Source: FEN-1139 sp038207155
Lineage (GTDB): Bacteria; Myxococcota_A; Polyangia; Polyangiales; Polyangiaceae
Direction: 5' to 3'
DNA: 64,000 nt
Assembly (NCBI GenBank): GCA_038207155.1
Contig: JBBRAB010000017.1
Span: 1-64,000 of the forward strand
In this document: positions 1 to 6,524 of the stretch, piece after piece
Numbering within the stretch: the stretch's first letter is position 1
How the letters are laid out: each line of letters starts with the position of its first letter
Notes under the pieces: generated by a model
The model's database searches: none
Seen by the model: only the letters and a program-made list of their open reading frames with translations
What the model was told of the DNA's origin: nothing
Translations under genes and position numbers: made by a program

Positions 1-1
1 C

Positions 2-136
2 CTGGGCGACGCAACCCTGACTGCAGCGATCCTCGATCGCCTAGCGATGAACGCGATTCGAATCGACATCGATGGGCCCAGCTACCGACAACACGTAGCC
101 AAGACTCGCGGCACCAAGCGCGCTTCCGCGACCTAG
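2..136 (+). pseudogene. IstB-like ATPase, C-terminal fragment (IS21-type helper)
   Basis: The window opens inside a reading frame whose last 44 residues look like the C-terminus of IstB-like helper ATPases of IS21-family elements. The key stretch is AILDRLAMNAIRIDIDGPSY, which corresponds to the family's AILDRLLHHA...I.G.SYR pattern. IstB acts with the IstA transposase in target selection. The rest of the gene lies outside the window, so it cannot be told whether the copy is intact. The next recognisable gene is a second, unrelated transposition-type AAA ATPase, which suggests nested or degraded mobile elements. The assignment rests on one short conserved block. Confidence 0.65.
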
Positions 137-344
137 AATCGCCCAATGCTCAGCTCGGCCTACCCGAGTAACTCACGGCGGCAATGGATCAATATCCTGC
201 CGTCGTCTCCGTCTTTGCTAAGGCCGGAGTGGATCTCTGCCAACGCCGAGATTGGATCAATTTGAAGCTGCCGCTGAAGCCTGAACAATAACCACCAAGC
301 TACAGTCCCTGTATGGCCTAAAATTCAACCCATTTCGCCCCGAT

Positions 345-1109
345 GTGCCGGTCGAAGCCTTGCACATCACGCCGGCGATGGACGCCTTTTTGCGCCGGGT
401 GCAGCTCAGCATTGCCGACGGCGGCTATGTCATGATCACCGGCGAGCCTGGCACGGGCAAGAGCGCTGCGTTGCGGCTGCTAGCCAAAGGGCTGAGTGAG
501 CTGCGCGACGTGGTGGTCGGCACGGTGGAGCATCCTCAGTCGCGTACCATGGACTTTTACCGCGAGCTTGGGGAACTCTTCAGCGTGCAGCTCCAGGCAC
601 ACAACCGTTGGGGAGGCTTTAAGAACCTGCGAGCGCGGTGGTCCGAGCAAATTGCCTCATCGCTATCGCGGCCGGTGCTGATCATCGATGAGGCCCAAGA
701 GGCGCTCGCTAGCGTGCTTACTGAGCTGCGGATGCTGGCCAGCAAAGAACTCGACTCCAGACAACTGCTTTGCGTCGTGCTCGCCGGCGACGACCGGCTT
801 GCCGAGCGGCTCCGCAAGCCCGATTTGCTTCCACTCGGCAGCAGGATCCGCCGCCGATTGACCCTGCAATACGCCACGCCCGATGAGCTGCTGGCCTGCC
901 TCGATCACCTGCTCGAGGCAGCAGGCGCGCCCAGTCTAATGACCCCGGAGCTGAAGGCCACCCTGGCCGATCACTCAGCGGGAAACTATCGCGTGCTCAT
1001 GAACTGCTGCGCCACCGCTGCAGATCGCGATTTGTCTCGCCTCGACGAGACGCTCTGCCGTGAAGCCTTTGGTCAGCCCACCAAGAAGCCTGCCGGAAAG
1101 CGCCGCTGA
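345..1109 (+). CDS. AAA ATPase, TniB/ExeA-like transposition helper (probably start-damaged)
   Basis: This is an AAA+ ATPase of the ExeA/TniB type, which usually acts as the ATP-dependent partner of a DDE transposase. Walker A is GEPGTGKS (residues 33-40 from the GTG at 345) and Walker B is VLIIDEAQ (Asp115). A sensor-like stretch, PLGSRIRRRLTLQYATPDEL, follows. Family members normally start with a block like TTKLQSLYGLKFNPFRPD. Here that block is encoded just upstream (from 288) in the same open frame, but its first codon is ATA, with a stop at 282. Translation therefore either uses ATA288 or begins 19 residues late at GTG345. No transposase is left next to it, so the gene is probably an orphan of a decayed element. 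Confidence 0.75.
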   Translation: MPVEALHITPAMDAFLRRVQLSIADGGYVMITGEPGTGKSAALRLLAKGLSELRDVVVGTVEHPQSRTMDFYRELGELFSVQLQAHNRWGGFKNLRARWSEQIASSLSRPVLIIDEAQEALASVLTELRMLASKELDSRQLLCVVLAGDDRLAERLRKPDLLPLGSRIRRRLTLQYATPDELLACLDHLLEAAGAPSLMTPELKATLADHSAGNYRVLMNCCATAADRDLSRLDETLCREAFGQPTKKPAGKRR

Positions 1110-1188
1110 CCAACGCCCACCCAGAACCCCTCACGAAACCTGATGGGCGTCCCCTCAAGTCACGTGAGCACGCTCACTCCAGCACAGG

Positions 1189-1213
1189 TGGAGGCGCCGG
1201 GAATCGAACCCGG
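1189..1213 (-). other. tRNA/tmRNA 3'-end fragment, candidate attachment-site remnant
   Basis: Read on the minus strand this is a geometrically exact tRNA 3' end. It has a 5-bp T-stem (CCGGG/CCCGG) around a TTCGATT loop, then a 7-nt acceptor strand CGCCTCC and discriminator A. No matching 5' acceptor strand (GGAGGCG or a wobble variant) lies within about 350 nt, and a 14-bp duplication plus a protein gene occupy the space where the body would be. An isolated 3' end of this kind is what integrases leave at the far end of an integrated element. It sits beside the transposition genes. Confidence 0.55.
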
Positions 1214-1239
1214 GGCGTTGGGCCCGGGGCGTTGGGCCC
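1212..1239. repeat. 14-bp perfect tandem duplication
   Basis: Two perfect adjacent copies of GGGGCGTTGGGCCC start exactly where the tRNA-like T-stem ends. They may be a replication-slippage or junction scar. Confidence 0.85.
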
Positions 1240-1326
1240 GGTGGAGTATTCCAGGCATTTAGGGGCGCTTTTGACGGCCGTGAATCCTTTCCCGGAGTCT
1301 GTGGCTCCTAACACGCAGAGGTTCCC

Positions 1327-1482
1327 ATGTGCTCACCCGTCGTCTGTTCCAGTTGCGGTAAACCCTCCTACGTTGGTTGCGGCATGCACATCGAGCAGGT
1401 GCTCGGTCATGTCCCCCCTGAGCAGCGCTGCAAGTGTCGCGAACAGGCCGCACCCCCTGCGCGGCCGGCACCGAAGCGCTGA
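1327..1482 (+). CDS. Small CxxC zinc-ribbon-like protein, 51 aa
   Basis: This 51-aa protein begins MCSPVVCSSCGKPSYVGCG. Cysteines stand at positions 2, 7, 10, 18, 35 and 37, forming CxxC and CxC pairs that could bind zinc. It matches a widespread family of very small bacterial proteins of unknown function with the pattern MCxPVxCxxCGKPxxxGCGxHxxxxLxxVPxxQRCxC. The tail (AAPPARPAPK) is a low-complexity Ala/Pro extension. It is shorter than usual gene-calling cut-offs. Family recognition is from memory of the motif, and no function is assigned. Confidence 0.7.
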   Translation: MCSPVVCSSCGKPSYVGCGMHIEQVLGHVPPEQRCKCREQAAPPARPAPKR

Positions 1483-1488
1483 GTACTG

Positions 1489-1521
1489 GTCGTCGCGCGG
1501 TCGTCGCGCGCTCGTCGCGCC
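1489..1521. repeat. 11-bp tandem repeat, three copies
   Basis: GTCGTCGCGCG occurs twice in a row and is followed by a third copy with two mismatches. The repeat lies between the small CxxC gene and the 3' end of the ABC-F gene. Confidence 0.75.
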
Positions 1522-1602
1522 AACCGAAGCGTTGAGCTTGGGTCGGCGGGAGCTGGCACAGCTCTGCTACGTCGCGAGCGCTCGAGAGTGCGTAGCCGTG
1601 GC

Positions 1603-3522
1603 TTACGAGGCCGCGAGGCTCTTCTTCGTCTCAAGCGCTTCCCAGCGCGCCGTGAGTCGCTCGACGCCTGCTTTGGCCTGCTCAAGCGCTGTGTTCAGGC
1701 GGGCCGCTTCCGCGCCTCCACCAGCGTAGGTGGACGGCTCAGCCAGGCTTGCCAAGAGACCGGACACTCCTAGCTCGGCCTGCTCGATCGCATCGGGCAG
1801 TCCCGCGAGCTCGCGCTCTTCGGCAAAACTGAGGGATTTCTTGCCGGCTCCACGCTGGGAGCGTTCCCCCTTGGCGACCGGAGCCGTCGAACGTGAGGGT
1901 GCGGGCCGCTGGCTCTGGGCGCGCTCGGCGCGCAGCCGGCGCAAGGTCTCGTAGTTGCCCGGACTGTGGGTGACCGTGCCGTCGCTCTCGAAGACCAGCA
2001 GGCTCGTCGCGACGCGATCGAGAAACCAGCGATCATGGGTGACGACGAGCGCCGTGACACCCGAGTCGACCAGCATCGATTCGAGGGCGCCCAGGGTCGA
2101 GACGTCAAGATCGTTGGTGGGCTCGTCGAGTACCACGACGTTTGCTCCCTGACGCAGCAGGCGCGCAAGAGCGACGCGGGCGCGCTCACCGCCCGAGAGC
2201 GAGCCAACCGGTTGACGCTGCCGCATGTTGTCGAAACCGAAGCGCTCAAGGTACGTCCTTGGCTCGATCTGTTCGCCGGCGAACTCGATCCGCGAGCTGT
2301 CTTCGCACACGTTTTCAAAAACAGTCTTGTCGTCTTCGAGTCCGCTGCGCTGCTGGTCGAAGTAGGCAAAACGAGTGTTTTGCCCAACAACCAGCGTGCC
2401 GGAGGAAGGTGGGAGCTGCCCGAGCAGGGTGCGAAGCAGCGTCGTCTTGCCACTCCCATTGGGGCCGATGATCCCGACGCGCTCGCCCTGCGTCAGGTAG
2501 AAGGTCACGTTCGAAAACAGGGTCTTTCCCCCGATCCCGCCCGAAATGTCCTTCAGCTCGAGGATGGTCTTGCCGCTGCGCACCAGCTCGAGGTTGAGCT
2601 CGAAGGCCTTTTCCGTGCGTGGGCGATCAACCGACAGGGCCGCCTCGGCGCGATCGATGCGGGCTGCTTGCTTGGTCGTTCGCGCCTTGGGCTGACGCTG
2701 TAGCCACTCGAGCTCACGCCGTAGGAAATTCTGACGGTTGGACTCGACGCGTGCGGCGTGCATCTGTCGCTCTGCCTTCTGCTGAAGGTAGAGCTCGTAG
2801 CCGCCATCGTAGGAGAAGGCTTCACCGTCGGCGACCTCGAGCGTGCGCATCGCGACGCGATCGAGCAGGTAGCGATCGTGAGTGATGAGCAGCACGGCCG
2901 AGGGGAAGTCCTCGATCAAGGTGCGCTCGAGCCACTCCGTGGTCTCGGCATCGAGGTGGTTGGTCGGTTCGTCAAAGATCGCCAGATCAGGCCGTGAAAT
3001 GAGCAATCGCGCCAGCGCGACGCGGCGTTGCTCTCCGCCGCTCAACTCCGAGATGTGAGCGTCGGGTCTGCGCACGGCGAGTGCTTCCATCATCGCCGCG
3101 ACGCGATGGTCTTGGTCCCAGCCACCAAGCCGCTCGACCTCTTCGCCTGCCGAGGTCTGCTCGGTCAGCCACTGCGACACATCTCCCTGGCCGTCGGCCA
3201 GAGCCTGACAAGCCTTGGCATGGCGAGCCGAGGCCTCGGACCAGGCGCTTAGGCCCGACATGACCGCTTCGGCCGCCGTCGGATCGCCGTCAAACCGTGG
3301 CACCTGCTCGAGCATCGCGATGCGAGCGCCGCGTCGGCGGATCAGCTCCCCTTGATCAGCCACCTCGAGGCCGGCAATGATCTTGGCTAGAGTGCTCTTT
3401 CCAGCACCGTTTTTGCCGACGACCCCCACGCGTTCTCCGCTTCGCAGGGTAAAATCGACGGAGCGCAGGACCACCTTGTTCCCGTGCGCCTTGTGAACTC
3501 CATGGAGGCAAACGACCGGCAC
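1603..3522 (-). CDS. ABC-F family ATPase (Uup/EttA-like)
   Basis: This 639-aa cytosolic protein has two ABC ATPase domains and no membrane segments, which is the ABC-F architecture of ribosome-associated factors. Domain 1 has Walker A GKNGAGKST (about residue 37), signature LSGGEQRR and Walker B LAIFDEPTNHLD. Domain 2 has GPNGSGKTT, LSGGERAR and VVVLDEPTNDLD. A charged linker sits between them (about 245-330). The last 90 residues are rich in Glu, Ala and Leu and look like the C-terminal coiled coil of Uup. Members act on translating ribosomes or, for Uup, on branched DNA or ribosome assembly. The exact subfamily is not settled here. The start is GTG. It lies 99 nt downstream of the YkgJ-like gene on the same strand. 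Confidence 0.9.
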   Translation of the reverse strand: MPVVCLHGVHKAHGNKVVLRSVDFTLRSGERVGVVGKNGAGKSTLAKIIAGLEVADQGELIRRRGARIAMLEQVPRFDGDPTAAEAVMSGLSAWSEASARHAKACQALADGQGDVSQWLTEQTSAGEEVERLGGWDQDHRVAAMMEALAVRRPDAHISELSGGEQRRVALARLLISRPDLAIFDEPTNHLDAETTEWLERTLIEDFPSAVLLITHDRYLLDRVAMRTLEVADGEAFSYDGGYELYLQQKAERQMHAARVESNRQNFLRRELEWLQRQPKARTTKQAARIDRAEAALSVDRPRTEKAFELNLELVRSGKTILELKDISGGIGGKTLFSNVTFYLTQGERVGIIGPNGSGKTTLLRTLLGQLPPSSGTLVVGQNTRFAYFDQQRSGLEDDKTVFENVCEDSSRIEFAGEQIEPRTYLERFGFDNMRQRQPVGSLSGGERARVALARLLRQGANVVVLDEPTNDLDVSTLGALESMLVDSGVTALVVTHDRWFLDRVATSLLVFESDGTVTHSPGNYETLRRLRAERAQSQRPAPSRSTAPVAKGERSQRGAGKKSLSFAEERELAGLPDAIEQAELGVSGLLASLAEPSTYAGGGAEAARLNTALEQAKAGVERLTARWEALETKKSLAAS

Positions 3523-3621
3523 GGGCGGAGACTAGCGGGGCGTCCCGGGCGCGCCACTCGGTCGATGGGTCGGAGCTTGCCCTCCGACGCGGCTCCCGCG
3601 AGGCACAAGTCGAACTGGGGG

Positions 3622-3969
3622 CTAGGTCACGCCGCGGTCGCGTCGGAATTCGTGGCACTGAGCACAGCCCGAGCTGAACTCACGACAGACCGTCGCGCGG
3701 ATTTCGTAGATGCGACAGGCGTGTGGATCGTCCGCTGTCCCGTGGTGAACGCAAGCCCCCGACGGTCCATGCGGGAAGGCGCGCAGGCCAAAGTGACCGT
3801 CCACCAGCTCAGCCACGAGCTCATGTCGCCCGAGCGACCCCCACCGTTCAACGTCCTGATCGGTGACCAGGATGGTGCCCTCCCGCTGAAAGCAGCAAGC
3901 CCCACAGGCGAGGCAGTCGAGGGGCTCGGGCTCAACGACGGGCAGTGAGCGGTGGGGCAACGACGACAC
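3622..3969 (-). CDS. YkgJ-like cysteine-cluster protein
   Basis: This 115-aa soluble protein belongs to the YkgJ (zinc- or iron-chelating Cys cluster) type. The diagnostic N-terminal block is DCLACGACCFQREG, with later cysteines in SGACVHHG, HACRIYE and TVCREFSSGCAQC, giving about eight metal-ligand candidates. The biochemical role of the family is poorly known. The GTG start at 3969 gives a short Pro/Ser-rich leader before the first cysteine. It is co-directional with the ABC-F gene and may share its transcript. Confidence 0.85.
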   Translation of the reverse strand: MSSLPHRSLPVVEPEPLDCLACGACCFQREGTILVTDQDVERWGSLGRHELVAELVDGHFGLRAFPHGPSGACVHHGTADDPHACRIYEIRATVCREFSSGCAQCHEFRRDRGVT

Positions 3970-3997
3970 GGGTCCACCGTACTGCGCGAAGCAAAAA

Positions 3998-4023
3998 CCC
4001 CCAAGGCAAAAGTGCCTTGGGGG
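3998..4023 (-). terminator. Rho-independent terminator of the TolB-like lipoprotein gene
   Basis: A perfect 11-bp stem (CCCCCAAGGCA and its complement) closes a 4-nt loop. On the minus strand it is followed by TTTTTGC. It lies about 50 nt past the stop codon of the upstream minus-strand lipoprotein gene. Confidence 0.9.
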
Positions 4024-4074
4024 CCTGGTCCACGGAGACCCACGCGCGGGCGCGAGCGGCGCCTCAGGCGCGGC

Positions 4075-6042
4075 TTACTTCAACAGCACTGGCGGCACGG
4101 GCGGGATGGCGAAATCATCCCAGGCCGGCGTCACGTTGAGTCCGAGCGCCTCAGTCGCGCTGGCCTTGCCGGACACGTCGGTGGTCACCAGGTTGTTCTG
4201 GTTCCAGAGGTAGATGGCCGGGTAAGTCGTGAGCTTGCCTGCGTCATCCACCTTCACCGTCGTCACGTAGAGCTCGGAACCGACCACCAGATTTGGCACC
4301 GTGCCGATCGTGTGCTTGGTGTAACGCGACGACGAGAACGCGATAAAGTAATACGTCGCGCCGTTGGCTGATTGCTTGAGCGGAGCCCATTTTGCCCAGC
4401 TGTTATGAACCGCGTTGCCCTTCAGGTTGGTGCAAGCAGCGGGATCGTTAGCCGCAAGACGGATGGGGTCACCGCCCTTGCTCGGCACGATGTAGAGCTC
4501 GGCGTCTTCACGGTAGTAGACCTGCAGCATCGTGTTTGGCACGCGGTTGAAGGCGATGTACGCGTCATCGGGAGAAAAGTCGGGGTAATACTCGCCCGCC
4601 ACGGGATCACTGGCGCCCGCTACTGGTGCCGCGGTGCCGCCCTTGCCATTGCCGAAACGCACCGTGTAGATGTCGCAGCGGGTCGGTCCCGGATCACCGG
4701 ACTTCTCGCCACCGATCCGACCGTCATTGCTCTTGTCCGTCGAGGTGTAAGCGATCAAGTCACCCGCGTGACTCCAGTCCGGCGTCACCGCTGCGTTAGT
4801 ATCGCCCGCTCCGCGCGAGATCACGTCCCAGGCCGAGCCTTTGGCGCCGAGCAACGCACCAGCCACCGTATCCTTGTTTGTGCCATCGGCTGCGAGCTCT
4901 GGCACATTGGCCTTGCTAGCCAGATCGACCCAGATCAGATCGTCTTTGTTGCCACCCTTGGTGAGCGCGTCATTGGAGCCGTAAAAAAGCCAAATATTGG
5001 AAAAATCATTGGGGCCAGCGATGGTGCGCGCCGCCCAGGAGGTGACGTACCGGCGGCGCCCCGCGTCCCAGTCCGCGAGCGAGAAGCTCGTGACGCCTTG
5101 CACCGTCGTTTGCGTCATCGCGCGACCGGCCGGCGTCATGAAGTCCGGGACATTCCCCACCTTGTCGGGTTCAATGTTGGCTACCGAGACGTTCCACGGG
5201 TAGGCGTCTGTGAACGCGACGACCTTGCCATCCGGGCTCGAGCTGTGACACCCGATGCATTGCGGCTGCCCCGTAGTTGCGCCCTTGACGGGTTGCCGGG
5301 GCTTGCCATCTCGCGTGGACACCGACTCTACTTGAGTGTTCTGCAGTGCCGTGATCACACCCTCATCGCCCGGTCGAAACCCGAACAGCATCGACTGCGT
5401 GGCGTTGTCCTGCTCGATACCCGTGGCGTGCCAGAACACCACGGTGCCGCCCGCGTCCACCGGCGCGACGCGGAACTTCGACACGCTCTCAACGATGCCT
5501 GAGCCGCCCTTTTCGCGCAGGGTCATTGTGATGTCCTCCTCCATCACGTTGCGCGTGAGCTTCTCCCACAGATCCTTCGGCATCGCCCAGGGGAGCTGCG
5601 TGGTGTACACGACCAGATCATTGAGCTCACGTGAGGCGTGAAAACGGATCTGAAAGAGACCCGTGCGGGGTCCAGTGCTCACCGCGACGCGCGGCCTGAG
5701 CCAATTGCGCGGAAAGAGCGAGCCGTCTTGCGGCTCGGTGATGCAAGAGCCGGGACCGCTGGCGGTGCCCGCGAACTCACTCGGGCCCGCCTCTGCGCCT
5801 GCTTCCACGACCGCGTCCTTAGGAAAGTCCGTGCACTTTTCACAGGTCGGCGTCACGGGCCGACCCGTGGTGACGCCGGCATCGAGACGGAAGCCGGGCT
5901 TACCACCCGTGCCGGCGGGGTTGTTCGGGTCGCCAGGAACGCCAGCACCGTTGATGTCGGAACCATCGCTCGCTGAGCAACCCGCGTAGGCTGCAGTCAC
6001 TCCCATAATTGCGAGCGGGAAAAGCAAGAAGTGGGACTTCAT
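4075..6042 (-). CDS. TolB-like beta-propeller lipoprotein with a single CxxCH motif
   Basis: This 655-aa predicted lipoprotein starts at the ATG at 6042, because that start gives a signal peptide MKSHFLLFPLAIMGVTAAYA followed by a lipobox Cys (AYAGC). A longer upstream reading lacks a signal. The mature N-terminus is Gly/Asn/Pro rich. A c-type heme-like motif CIGCH stands in the middle and runs directly into a PD40-type strand (SPDGKVVAFTD). Further propeller-like strands are TPDWSHAGDLIAYTS and FSPDDAYIAF. The protein is probably anchored in an envelope membrane. Whether heme is attached is unknown, and no cytochrome maturation genes are nearby. It has its own terminator and diverges from the GH8 locus. 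Confidence 0.8.
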   Translation of the reverse strand: MKSHFLLFPLAIMGVTAAYAGCSASDGSDINGAGVPGDPNNPAGTGGKPGFRLDAGVTTGRPVTPTCEKCTDFPKDAVVEAGAEAGPSEFAGTASGPGSCITEPQDGSLFPRNWLRPRVAVSTGPRTGLFQIRFHASRELNDLVVYTTQLPWAMPKDLWEKLTRNVMEEDITMTLREKGGSGIVESVSKFRVAPVDAGGTVVFWHATGIEQDNATQSMLFGFRPGDEGVITALQNTQVESVSTRDGKPRQPVKGATTGQPQCIGCHSSSPDGKVVAFTDAYPWNVSVANIEPDKVGNVPDFMTPAGRAMTQTTVQGVTSFSLADWDAGRRRYVTSWAARTIAGPNDFSNIWLFYGSNDALTKGGNKDDLIWVDLASKANVPELAADGTNKDTVAGALLGAKGSAWDVISRGAGDTNAAVTPDWSHAGDLIAYTSTDKSNDGRIGGEKSGDPGPTRCDIYTVRFGNGKGGTAAPVAGASDPVAGEYYPDFSPDDAYIAFNRVPNTMLQVYYREDAELYIVPSKGGDPIRLAANDPAACTNLKGNAVHNSWAKWAPLKQSANGATYYFIAFSSSRYTKHTIGTVPNLVVGSELYVTTVKVDDAGKLTTYPAIYLWNQNNLVTTDVSGKASATEALGLNVTPAWDDFAIPPVPPVLLK

Positions 6043-6524
6043 GGGGATCTCATCTCCGTTGAACGGAAGCGCGCGTTGGCAATCGCGACAACCCGGCGCC
6101 TCGGCTATCAGCTCTGACCACACAGGATAACACGGCAACGAAACTGCGCCCGCGCTCGTCACTCAAGCGCAGCCGCTGACGTCGCGCGTGACGCTGTGCT
6201 CGCGCTGGCCACTCAAGCGCAGTCGCCGATGTCGCGCGTGGCACCGTACCCGCACTGGCCGCCCGAGGGCAGGCACCAACGTCGCGCGAGACTCGGCCGC
6301 TCCACCGCGGCTTGCCTGGCGTACGCAGTCCGCAGCAAAGCTGGAAAAGTCTAGTCTGGGCGCCTGAGTTCAGAGGCCCGTTACCCCTGATTTCGCGCAA
6401 GGTGAGGAAAGTGAGCCGTGTCGCGGGGGCTCCGTCACTGTTACCGTTGGTTTCGCATTCGTCTCACACCCGCTGGTGTGCCGCACGCAGTCCGCTTCGA
6501 CTTAGGAATTGAGGAAGGTCCACC
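6043..6524. other. Divergent intergenic region with tandem repeats
   Basis: These 482 bp separate two divergently transcribed lipoprotein loci and should hold both promoters. I see no clear -35/-10 pair. The middle is taken up by three 50-bp imperfect tandem repeats. A strong purine-rich ribosome site (GAGGAAGG) precedes the gene at 6525. Confidence 0.7.
6151..6300. repeat. Three 50-bp imperfect tandem repeats
   Basis: Copies start at 6151, 6201 and 6251. The best conserved parts are CGCGCTGGCCACTCAAGCGC at the start and GTCGCGCGTG 30 bp in. The third copy is the most diverged. The spacing is exactly 50 bp, close to five helical turns. Confidence 0.8.

Noticed and set aside
1189..1560. A complete tmRNA or tRNA gene on the minus strand
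   Set aside because: Only the T-arm and 3' acceptor strand fit. No 5' acceptor partner, D-arm, anticodon arm or tag-peptide frame is visible, and a protein gene lies in the space.
4372..5502. 376-codon open frame on the plus strand
   Set aside because: It is antisense to the TolB-like lipoprotein gene, has Arg/Val/His-rich composition typical of reverse-strand GC bias, and shows no family motif.
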